Shown here: positions 18,307 through 25,841 of the stretch, piece after piece | Layout of the letters: each line of letters starts with the position of its first letter | Position numbering within the stretch: position 1 is the stretch's first letter | NCBI GenBank assembly: GCA_035644395.1 | Contig: DASQOR010000008.1 | Location: forward strand, 1 to 64,000 | Source: JBGPLJ01 sp035644395 | GTDB lineage: Bacteria; Pseudomonadota; Gammaproteobacteria; Steroidobacterales; Steroidobacteraceae | Direction of reading: 5' to 3' | DNA: 64,000 bases | Made by a program: the position numbers and the translations under genes | Notes under the pieces: model-generated | Database searches by the model: none | The model's input: the letters and a program-made list of their open reading frames with translations, nothing else | Told to the model about the DNA's origin: nothing

Positions 18307-21300
18307 ATGTCAAATAAGAGCGCCAAAACCGCGGTCGACCGGCCGGCGCTCGAGCCTACGCTCAATGACGCCCAGACCACGGTTGTCGCCCTCAATCCGG
18401 ACTCCCGCCGGCCCACATTCAATCGCTTGCTGGAGCGGCAGTTGCGGGACGCGACCGGCCCCGATGGCCGCGTCGTGCTCGAGCGCCTGATCGAGGCCAT
18501 CAGCCGCCACTACGATTCGACGGAAGAGGAGCGGCGCAGCGTCGTTCGCTCGATGCAGATGATGTCGGACGAAGCGCAGGCGATGAACCGCGAGATCCAG
18601 GAACAGAACGCAAGCCAGCTGCAGGCCATCGTCGATCATGTGAAGGACGTGATCCTCACGGTGGATGAGTCCGGCCACATCGAGACCTTCAATCCGACCG
18701 GCGAGCGGGTTTTCGGCCTGACGCAGCCGGAAATCGTCGGCCGGCGCATCGACTACCTCATTCCGGAAGCAGGCACGCAGGGGAGCATCGGCGCTTACCT
18801 CGAGCGCCTCGCCTCGCGCATCGAAGACACGCAGGCGGACCTCGCGGCCCACGAAACGCAATGCCGGCGCGAAAACGGCCAGCAGTTCCCCGCGGAAATC
18901 GCGGTGAGCAAGGCGCGCGTCAACCGGCGTACCGTCTACATCCTCTGCCTGCGCGATACGACCGAGCGCTACAACGCCGAGCAGGCGATGCGCGAGAGCG
19001 AAGCGCGCTACAAGACGCTGGTCGAAAACGCGCCGGAAGCCATCGTGGTCCTCGATGTCGAGGTCGGGCGCTTCGTCGACGTCAACGAGAACGCGGCGCG
19101 CTTCTTCAAGATGGATCGCGAGGCGCTCCTCAAAATCGGCCCCGAGCAGGCGAGCCCGCCCGTGCAGGCGGACGGCACGCCCTCGTTCGGATCGGCGCGC
19201 GGCTTCATCGCGCGTGCGCTCGCCGGCGAAACGCCGGTCTTCGAGTGGCTGCATCGCGACGCGCTCGGCCGCGACATTCCCTGCGAGGTGCGCCTGGTGC
19301 GCCTGCCGAGTTCCACGCGCCAGCTGGTCCGCGGCAGCATCACCGATATCACCGAGCGCAAGCGCGGCGATCTGATCGCGGCGGGCGAGCGCCGGGTGTT
19401 CGAGAGGATGAGCGCGAACGCCCAGCTCTCGGTGACGCTCGAGACGATCATCGGCGTGATCGAGAAGGTTTCGCCCGATTCACACTGCTGCGTCAGTCTC
19501 CTGAGTGCCGACGGCAAGTCGCTGACGCCCGCGGCCGCGCCGCGGCTCGCGGCCGCCTTCGTGCGCGACATGGACGGCCTGGAAATCGGGCCGCGCAAGG
19601 GATCCTGCTCGGCGGCGGTTTTTCTCGGCCGCCAGGTGATCGTCGCGGATATCGCCAAGGACGCCTTGTGGGAGGAGACGCGCGAGCTCGCCCTGCGCCA
19701 GGGCTGGCGGGCATGCTGGTCGACTCCGATCGTCGTTTCGGACGGCCGTGTCGTCGGCACGCTCGCCGTTTACCGCCAGCAGCCGGGCACGCCCGGCCGG
19801 CGGGATTTCGAGTTGATGGCCCGCATGACCCAGATCGCCGGCATCGCCATCGAGCGGCGCCGCGCGGAGGATGCCCTGCGCACGAGCGAGGCGAAATTCC
19901 GCGGCCTCTTCGAGAACGTCGTCGAGGGTGTCTATCAGTCGAATCGCGAGGGACGGATGATCTCGGTGAACCCCGCGTTCGTGCAGATGCTGGGCTTTGC
20001 GAACGCCGAAGAGGTCTATGCGCTGCCGAGCGCGGTGGACCTGTACGTCGAGCCGGGCGATCGCGAGCGCTTCTGGGGCGAGCTCGAAAGTCGCGGCGAA
20101 GTGCGCAACGCCGAATTCCGCTTCAAGCGCAAGGATGGCGGCGTCGTGGTCGCGCTCGAGAGCGGGCGGCTGTTGCGTGACGAGCGCGGCCGCGTCATCG
20201 CGTGCGAGGGCACGATCACCGACATCACGGAACGCAAGAAGGCCGAGACGGCGGTGTTCGAGGAGAAGGAACGCGCGCAGGTGACGCTGCAGTCGATCGG
20301 TGACGCGGTCATCACGACCGACGCCTCGGGCCGCATCGATTACCTCAACCCGGTGGCCGAGGCGCTCACCGGCTGGACCAACGGGGAAGCGCAGGGCAAG
20401 CCGATCGCCCAGGTGCTGAATCTCGTGCACGAGGCGTCGCGCGAGGTCAGCGAGAACCCCGTCATGCGCTGCCTGCGGGAAGGCAAGGTCATCGGCGTTT
20501 CGGACCTCACGGTGCTCGTGAACCGCGCCAGCCGCGAAATCGCGATCCAGGACTCGGCGGCGCCGATCCGCGACCGCGCGGGCGGCGTCATCGGCGCGGT
20601 CATGGTGTTTCACGACGTGAGCAAGGAGCGGCGACTGCGCCGCGCGCTCTCCTACCAGGCGAGTCACGATGCGCTCACCGGGCTCATCAACCGGCGGGAA
20701 TTCGAGAACCGGCTGGCGGACGCGGTGGCGAGCGCACGCGGCGAGCACACGCCGAAGCATGCGCTCATCTACGTCGATCTCGACCAGTTCAAGCTGGTGA
20801 ACGACACCTGCGGCCACCCGGCGGGCGATCGCCTGCTGAAGCAGATCACGGGCCTCCTGCAGACGCGCATCCGCACGAGCGACATCCTCGCGCGGCTCGG
20901 CGGCGATGAGTTCGGGATCCTGCTCGAGAACTGCACGCCGGAGCAGGCGATGCGCATCGCCGATGCGCTGCGCCAGGCGATCCGCGAGTATCGCTTCGTC
21001 TGGAACGACAACGCCATCAACGTCGGCGCGAGCATCGGCATCGTCGAGATCACGAGCGGCACCGAGAGCGTCGCGAACCTCATGAGCGCCGCCGATGTCG
21101 CCTGCTACGCCGCGAAGGACGAGGGCCGCAACCGCGTGCACGTCTACCAGCAGGACAACGTGCCGGAACGTCACAAGGAAATGCAGTGGGTCTCGCGCCT
21201 GACGCGGGCAACCGAGGAGAACCGGCTGGAGCTCTTCTTCCAGCCGATCGTGCCGATCGGCACGAACCGCGACGCCCATCCGCACTTCGAGCTCATGCTG

Positions 21301-21966
21301 AGGCTGCGCGAAGAGAACGGCACGCTGGTGCAGCCCATCGAATTCATTCCGGCCGCCGAACGCTACAACGTGATGCCGTCCATCGACCGCTGGGTGGTCG
21401 AGCGCGCGCTCGGGACGCTCGCGCACCACCGCGGCGCAACCACGCAGCCGTTCTTCACGCTCGCCATCAATCTCTCGGGCACTTCGCTCAACGACGAGCG
21501 CTTCCTCGAGTTCCTCATCGCCCAGCTCGCGGTCCACGACCTGACGCCGGGGGCGATCTGCTTCGAGATCACGGAGACCGCGGCGATCGCCAACCTCGCG
21601 AACGTCGTCTATTTCATGCGCGAGCTCAAGGCCCGCGGCTGCAGCTTCTCGCTCGATGACTTCGGCAGCGGACTCTCCTCGTTCACCTACCTGAAGACGC
21701 TGCCGGTCGATTACCTCAAGATCGACGGCCAGTTCGTGCAGGGCGTCACGCGCGATGCCATCGACCGCAGCATGGTGGAGGCCATCAGCCAGATCGGCCG
21801 CTCGATGGGCATCAAGACGGTTGCCGAACGCGTCGAATCGTCCGAGGTGCTCGCGGAACTTGCGCGGCTCGGCGTCGGCTTTGCACAAGGTTTCTACATC
21901 GCGGCGCCGGATTCGGTTGCGCATTTCCCCTATCGGCCCGGATCACGGGCCACCGCAGCAAGCTGA
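18307..21966 (+). CDS. Multi-PAS/GAF cyclic di-GMP protein with GGDEF and EAL domains
   Basis: This 1,219-residue cytoplasmic signalling protein has PAS (about 107-220), PAS (about 230-350), GAF (about 370-520), PAS (about 530-645), PAS (about 655-780), GGDEF (about 790-950) and EAL (about 965-1210) domains. The GGDEF motif is intact at 865-869, with the inhibitory I-site R856-T-S-D859 five residues before it, so cyclase activity with product inhibition is likely. The EAL signature reads E995-L-M, but the metal-binding Glu and the downstream DDFGSG and LKIDGQFV motifs are kept, so the phosphodiesterase may still work. There are no membrane segments, so signals must be soluble (redox, oxygen or small ligands). 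It stands alone behind typA. Confidence 0.92.
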   Translation: MSNKSAKTAVDRPALEPTLNDAQTTVVALNPDSRRPTFNRLLERQLRDATGPDGRVVLERLIEAISRHYDSTEEERRSVVRSMQMMSDEAQAMNREIQEQNASQLQAIVDHVKDVILTVDESGHIETFNPTGERVFGLTQPEIVGRRIDYLIPEAGTQGSIGAYLERLASRIEDTQADLAAHETQCRRENGQQFPAEIAVSKARVNRRTVYILCLRDTTERYNAEQAMRESEARYKTLVENAPEAIVVLDVEVGRFVDVNENAARFFKMDREALLKIGPEQASPPVQADGTPSFGSARGFIARALAGETPVFEWLHRDALGRDIPCEVRLVRLPSSTRQLVRGSITDITERKRGDLIAAGERRVFERMSANAQLSVTLETIIGVIEKVSPDSHCCVSLLSADGKSLTPAAAPRLAAAFVRDMDGLEIGPRKGSCSAAVFLGRQVIVADIAKDALWEETRELALRQGWRACWSTPIVVSDGRVVGTLAVYRQQPGTPGRRDFELMARMTQIAGIAIERRRAEDALRTSEAKFRGLFENVVEGVYQSNREGRMISVNPAFVQMLGFANAEEVYALPSAVDLYVEPGDRERFWGELESRGEVRNAEFRFKRKDGGVVVALESGRLLRDERGRVIACEGTITDITERKKAETAVFEEKERAQVTLQSIGDAVITTDASGRIDYLNPVAEALTGWTNGEAQGKPIAQVLNLVHEASREVSENPVMRCLREGKVIGVSDLTVLVNRASREIAIQDSAAPIRDRAGGVIGAVMVFHDVSKERRLRRALSYQASHDALTGLINRREFENRLADAVASARGEHTPKHALIYVDLDQFKLVNDTCGHPAGDRLLKQITGLLQTRIRTSDILARLGGDEFGILLENCTPEQAMRIADALRQAIREYRFVWNDNAINVGASIGIVEITSGTESVANLMSAADVACYAAKDEGRNRVHVYQQDNVPERHKEMQWVSRLTRATEENRLELFFQPIVPIGTNRDAHPHFELMLRLREENGTLVQPIEFIPAAERYNVMPSIDRWVVERALGTLAHHRGATTQPFFTLAINLSGTSLNDERFLEFLIAQLAVHDLTPGAICFEITETAAIANLANVVYFMRELKARGCSFSLDDFGSGLSSFTYLKTLPVDYLKIDGQFVQGVTRDAIDRSMVEAISQIGRSMGIKTVAERVESSEVLAELARLGVGFAQGFYIAAPDSVAHFPYRPGSRATAAS

Positions 21967-22036
21967 CGGGCAGAGCGCTCGTGTAGAATCCCGCGCCATC
22001 GGGTACTCGCCCGGGCCAGTCGAGAGAACGCTCATC

Positions 22037-22843
22037 GTGAGTCGAACCGCGACGGTTGCATCGCCCCTGGTCGGCGATTCAGACGCGCCTCCCTTCTCGC
22101 ACTTCAACGCGGCCGGCCGCGCACCGGCGCTCATCGTCTGCGATCACGCAAGCCGCATCATCCCGGCATCGCTCCAGGATCTGGGACTGCCGCGGTCCGC
22201 GCTTGAACGCCACATCGCGTGGGACATCGGCGCGGCCGACCTCGCGCGCAGCCTTGCTCTGCGGCTCGACGCTCCGGCGGTGCTCGCGGGGTTCTCGCGC
22301 CTCGTCATCGATTGCAATCGCCGCCTCGATGACCCGACGCTCATCGTCGCGGAAAGTGACGGCCAGGCGATTCCGGGGAACATCGGGCTGAGTGCGGCGG
22401 CGCGCGCCGAACGCGTTCGCGCCTGCCACGCTCCGTATCACGAAGCGGTCGCTGGACGGCTGGCCGCATTTGCCAGGGCCGGGGTCGTGCCTGCGGTGAT
22501 TTCCATCCACAGCTTCACTCCGGTCTTTGGCGGCACCGCGCGACCGTGGCACGTCGGCGTGCTCTGGGATACCGACGGCCGGATGGCGAAGCCCATGCTG
22601 GCGGCGTTGCGGGTGCTGCCGGAGCTCTGCGTCGGCGACAACCTGCCGTACTCCGGGCGCCACCCGGCGGACTACACGGTCGATCGGCATGCCGAGAGCG
22701 TGGGCCTGCCGCACCTGTGTCTCGAGGTCCGCCAGGATCTGCTCGCGACCGCGGAAGGTGTCGAGCGCTGGAGCGAAATCATCGCAGGTCCCGCGCGTAA
22801 CCTCATCAATGACAAGGAGTTGCACCAGCCCTTGCACGCCTGA
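22037..22843 (+). CDS. N-formylglutamate amidohydrolase family protein
   Basis: Starting at GTG 22037 the protein has 268 residues with the family pattern: an N-terminal VCDHASRIIP segment, HIAWDIGAADLA, SRLVIDCNR and the later SIHSFTP block; His and Asp residues in these blocks are the usual metal ligands. The longer frame from 21755 overlaps the previous gene in another phase and was rejected. The family name comes from HutG of histidine degradation, but no hut genes are near. Instead it is paired with a glutamate-cysteine-ligase-like enzyme 60 bp downstream, which in other genomes often marks an uncharacterised peptide or amide pathway. A TAGAAT -10 box lies at 21984-21989. Confidence 0.82.
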   Translation: MSRTATVASPLVGDSDAPPFSHFNAAGRAPALIVCDHASRIIPASLQDLGLPRSALERHIAWDIGAADLARSLALRLDAPAVLAGFSRLVIDCNRRLDDPTLIVAESDGQAIPGNIGLSAAARAERVRACHAPYHEAVAGRLAAFARAGVVPAVISIHSFTPVFGGTARPWHVGVLWDTDGRMAKPMLAALRVLPELCVGDNLPYSGRHPADYTVDRHAESVGLPHLCLEVRQDLLATAEGVERWSEIIAGPARNLINDKELHQPLHA

Positions 22844-22902
22844 GGTCGGTCGCCGACCATGGGCGCACGAAGAACTAGAAGAAGCCAGGACGCCATGACC
22901 CC

Positions 22903-24045
22903 ATGACCCTCAAAGAGCCATCCTTCACCGTCGGCATCGAGGAGGAGTACCTCCTGGTCGACCGGTCGACGCGCGACCTCGATTCCGATCCGCCGGCGAG
23001 CCTCCTGCAGGAGTGCACCGAACTCGGCGGCGGCCAGATCACGCCGGAGTTCCTGCGCTCGCAGATCGAGGTCGGCACGCGTGTGTGCCGCACGATGCAG
23101 GAAGCGCGGGCCGATCTTGGGCGCCTGCGCGGCATCATCGTAACAGTCGCGAAAAAGCACGCACTGTCGCCGATCGCGGCGTCGACGCACCCGTTCGCGC
23201 GCGCGATCATGCAGCGGCACACCGACAAGGATCGCTACTTCGCCCTCGCGAAGGAGATGCAGGCGGCGGCGCGCCGCATGGTGATCTGCGGCATGCACGT
23301 GCACGTCGGCATCGACGACGACGAGCTGCGCATCGATCTCATGAGCCAGCTCTCCTATTTCCTGCCGCACCTGCTGGCGCTGTCCTGCTCCTCGCCTTTC
23401 TGGGAAGGGGAGCTGACGGGATTGAAATCGTTCCGCCTCACCGTCTTCAACGCGCTACCCCGCACGGGACTCCCCGAACATTTCGCGAGCTACGCCGAGT
23501 ACCAGCGCCACATCAACACTCTCATCACCAACGGGCTCATCCAGGACACATCGAAGATCTGGTGGGACTTGCGGCCGAGCTGGCGCTATCCGACGCTCGA
23601 AACGCGGATCATGGACTGCTGCACGAGCGTCGATGATTCCATCGCGCTCGCTTCGCTGGTCGTGTGCCTCCTGCGCATGCTCTACCGGCTGCGCCGTCGC
23701 AATCAGCGCTGGCGAATCTACGCGGACATGCTGGTCGCGGAGAACCGCTGGCGCGCGATGCGCTACAGCTTCGATGAAGGATTGCTCGATCTTGCGAAGG
23801 GACAGGTCGTGCCTTTCCCGGAGCTGCTGGAGGAGCTCCTCGAGCTCGTGCGCGAGGATGCCGAGACCATGGGATGCGAACGCGAAGTCGCGCATACCCG
23901 CGAGATCCTCAAGCGCGGCACCAGCGCGCACCGCCAGGTCAGCGTGTACGAAGCCGCACGCGCCCGGGGCGCGAGCGAGCGCGAAGCCATGAAGGCGGTT
24001 GTCGACTGGCTGGTGGCCGAAACGGCGGCGGGCCTCGAGGGCTGA
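22903..24045 (+). CDS. GCS2-family carboxylate-amine ligase (YbdK-like)
   Basis: This 380-residue protein of the glutamate-cysteine ligase 2 family begins with the conserved FTVGIEEEYLLVD, followed by SQIEVGT, the CGMHVHVGI metal/ATP block and the WWDLRPSWRYPTLETRIMD block. Family members join a carboxylate to an amine using ATP; YbdK itself shows weak gamma-glutamyl-cysteine ligase activity. It is probably co-transcribed with the N-formylglutamate amidohydrolase-like gene. No ATP-grasp RimK-type partner is visible here, though the pair often occurs with one. The true substrates are not known. Confidence 0.88.
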   Translation: MTLKEPSFTVGIEEEYLLVDRSTRDLDSDPPASLLQECTELGGGQITPEFLRSQIEVGTRVCRTMQEARADLGRLRGIIVTVAKKHALSPIAASTHPFARAIMQRHTDKDRYFALAKEMQAAARRMVICGMHVHVGIDDDELRIDLMSQLSYFLPHLLALSCSSPFWEGELTGLKSFRLTVFNALPRTGLPEHFASYAEYQRHINTLITNGLIQDTSKIWWDLRPSWRYPTLETRIMDCCTSVDDSIALASLVVCLLRMLYRLRRRNQRWRIYADMLVAENRWRAMRYSFDEGLLDLAKGQVVPFPELLEELLELVREDAETMGCEREVAHTREILKRGTSAHRQVSVYEAARARGASEREAMKAVVDWLVAETAAGLEG

Positions 24046-24068
24046 CCGCCACGCAGGGTCGCCAGGCC

Positions 24069-24656
24069 CTACGGCGCCGCGCGTCCCGGATACTTCGCGA
24101 ACATGCTGGCGATCACCGTGCTGACCGCTGTCCGCGGATCCGCCATCATCTTGTCGGTCAGGGTGCCCTCGGCGACGCCTTCCCAGACCATCTGCTTCCT
24201 GGCGGAATCCACCACGTCGACATTGGCCGTGCCGACCTTGTAGCGCACGGTCTCGACCTCGGGCGCTCCTGCGACCATGAACGCAGGCCCGGCGCCATAA
24301 AGGCCGCCGCGATAGCCGTAGTATCCGCCGCCGTAGCCGTACGTTGGGCCGGGTGTCGACCGCACGTCGACTTGTTCGTGCGCGTTGGCGCTGAAATTCA
24401 CCAGGAGTTCCGCGTCGCCCGCTTCGACGAACTTGTAGCCGCGCGCATCCATCTCGCGGCGGATCGCTTCCTTGAAGTAACCGGTGATCGGCGTCGAGTA
24501 GCCCGCACGATTGGTTCCGGGGTTGGCTGCGAACGTGTAGGTGTGATACGCGGACAGATTGGCCGCGGGATCGGCGTTGGTATGGATCTTCGGCGCCGAA
24601 GCGCACGCGACGAGCAGCGTGAATGCGCTCAACACCGCCGCATGACGTAATTTCAT
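24069..24656 (-). CDS. DUF4136-type lipoprotein
   Basis: From ATG 24656 the protein has 195 residues with a lipoprotein signal peptide (lipobox LLVAC) and a mature domain starting near YHTYTFAA. The pattern of a tested tyrosine/phenylalanine start (SAYHTYTF), a central Gly/Tyr-rich segment (YGYGGGYYGYRGG) and a late VWEGVAEG motif is typical of DUF4136 outer-membrane-associated lipoproteins. Function is unknown for the family. The longer frame to 24866 lacks a signal peptide in the right place. It is the last of a minus-strand run behind two response regulators and a histidine kinase, with a 110-bp gap. Confidence 0.78.
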   Translation of the reverse strand: MKLRHAAVLSAFTLLVACASAPKIHTNADPAANLSAYHTYTFAANPGTNRAGYSTPITGYFKEAIRREMDARGYKFVEAGDAELLVNFSANAHEQVDVRSTPGPTYGYGGGYYGYRGGLYGAGPAFMVAGAPEVETVRYKVGTANVDVVDSARKQMVWEGVAEGTLTDKMMADPRTAVSTVIASMFAKYPGRAAP

Positions 24657-24766
24657 CTGATCGACTCCTGCAGTAAGTGCCTGAAAGATCGAGAGACGCA
24701 GCCGCTCCCGCGCAAAGCTAGCAGTGCCCGCCGGCTGGGCCAATGCAACCAAGGTCTCATGCGCGA

Positions 24767-25147
24767 TCAGGCCGGCGGATAACCGACGGCGCTGCGGATC
24801 GAGCCGAGTAATGCGTCGCCGACGAGCGGCTTGCGCAAATAGGCGGTCGCGCCGTCCGCCATGCACTGTTCGCGCAACAGGGGCTCGTCGTGGGCCGTCA
24901 TGATGATGACGGGGAATGCCAGCTTGGCGGCGGCGATGTGCCGCTGCACGTCACGGCCCGTCAGGCCGACCATGTGCAGGTCGAGCACCAGGCAGTCGGG
25001 CTGGCGTATCGCGAGGGAGTTCAGGAACGCCTGGCCGCTTGCAAAGGCTTCCACGTCCAGATCCCAGGCCCGCAGCAGCCTAACGAGCGCTTTGCGCACG
25101 GATTCTTCGTCATCGACAACGGCGATCATGGGTCGCGGCCTCTCCAT
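24767..25147 (-). CDS. Single-domain response regulator (receiver only)
   Basis: This 126-residue CheY-like receiver has the acidic VVDDEES, phosphoacceptor D56 (LVLDLHMVG), the switch threonine in MTAHD and the conserved lysine in YLRKPL. There is no output domain. It lies 49 bp after the FixJ-type regulator and the histidine kinase on the same strand, so it is likely phosphorylated by that kinase or acts as a phosphate sink. A start at ATG 25129 is equally possible and leaves a normal receiver. Confidence 0.85.
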   Translation of the reverse strand: MERPRPMIAVVDDEESVRKALVRLLRAWDLDVEAFASGQAFLNSLAIRQPDCLVLDLHMVGLTGRDVQRHIAAAKLAFPVIIMTAHDEPLLREQCMADGATAYLRKPLVGDALLGSIRSAVGYPPA

Positions 25148-25196
25148 GGTGGAGAGTACGCGCCGTAGCGATGCAAATGCCTAGTGGACCTTCGTC

Positions 25197-25841
25197 TCAT
25201 TCCACCGTTGGGGCTGGTGCGTGTCGCGGCGCCACCTGGGATGTGAATGTCACGAGTTCCGCCACCGACCGCGCCTGCATCTTGAGCATGACCCGCCCGC
25301 GGTGAACCTTGATCGTCTTTTCCGCCGCGCCAAGCTCAGCCGCGATCTGCTTGTTCATCCGCCCCGCGACGACGAGGTCGAGGACCTCGCGCTCGCGCGC
25401 GGTCAGGAGCTTCAGGCGGGCTTGCACCAAGGCGCGACGCGCGCGCGCAAACCGGATGAGGCGGTCCTGCTCGAGTGCCTCGCGCACGGCGGCCACCAGC
25501 TCCTCGAGGCGCACCGGCTTCGACAAGAAATTCACGGCGCCGGCCCGGATGGCGCGCACCGACATTGGAATGCTGCCGCGGCCGGTCACGAAGACGATCG
25601 GCCGGTCGCAGCCGCTGAGCGAGAGACGGGTCTGCAGCTCGAGGCCGTCGACTCCCGGCATGGCAACGTCCGCGACGAGACAGCCCGGACTGTCGGGCTC
25701 GTGCTCGCGCAGGAATGCGTCCGCACTTTCCCAGGAACGGACTCCGAAACCCTCCGCCGTGAGCCCCCGGGTCAGGGCCGTGCGCACCCCCGGGTCATCG
25801 TCGACGAGGAACACGCTGGGCTTTTCATCCGTGGCGCTCAT
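25197..25841 (-). CDS. FixJ/NarL-type response regulator
   Basis: This 214-residue protein has a receiver domain with phosphoacceptor D58 (LVADVAMPG) and a C-terminal LuxR-type helix-turn-helix (LTAREREVLDLVVAGRMNKQIA, split here by family as about 145-205). The architecture is that of FixJ and NodW. It overlaps the upstream histidine kinase stop by 4 bp (25838-25841), indicating translational coupling and making the kinase its partner. A longer open frame to 27362 in the same phase is a shadow of the kinase. The target promoters are not evident. Confidence 0.9.
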   Translation of the reverse strand: MSATDEKPSVFLVDDDPGVRTALTRGLTAEGFGVRSWESADAFLREHEPDSPGCLVADVAMPGVDGLELQTRLSLSGCDRPIVFVTGRGSIPMSVRAIRAGAVNFLSKPVRLEELVAAVREALEQDRLIRFARARRALVQARLKLLTAREREVLDLVVAGRMNKQIAAELGAAEKTIKVHRGRVMLKMQARSVAELVTFTSQVAPRHAPAPTVE

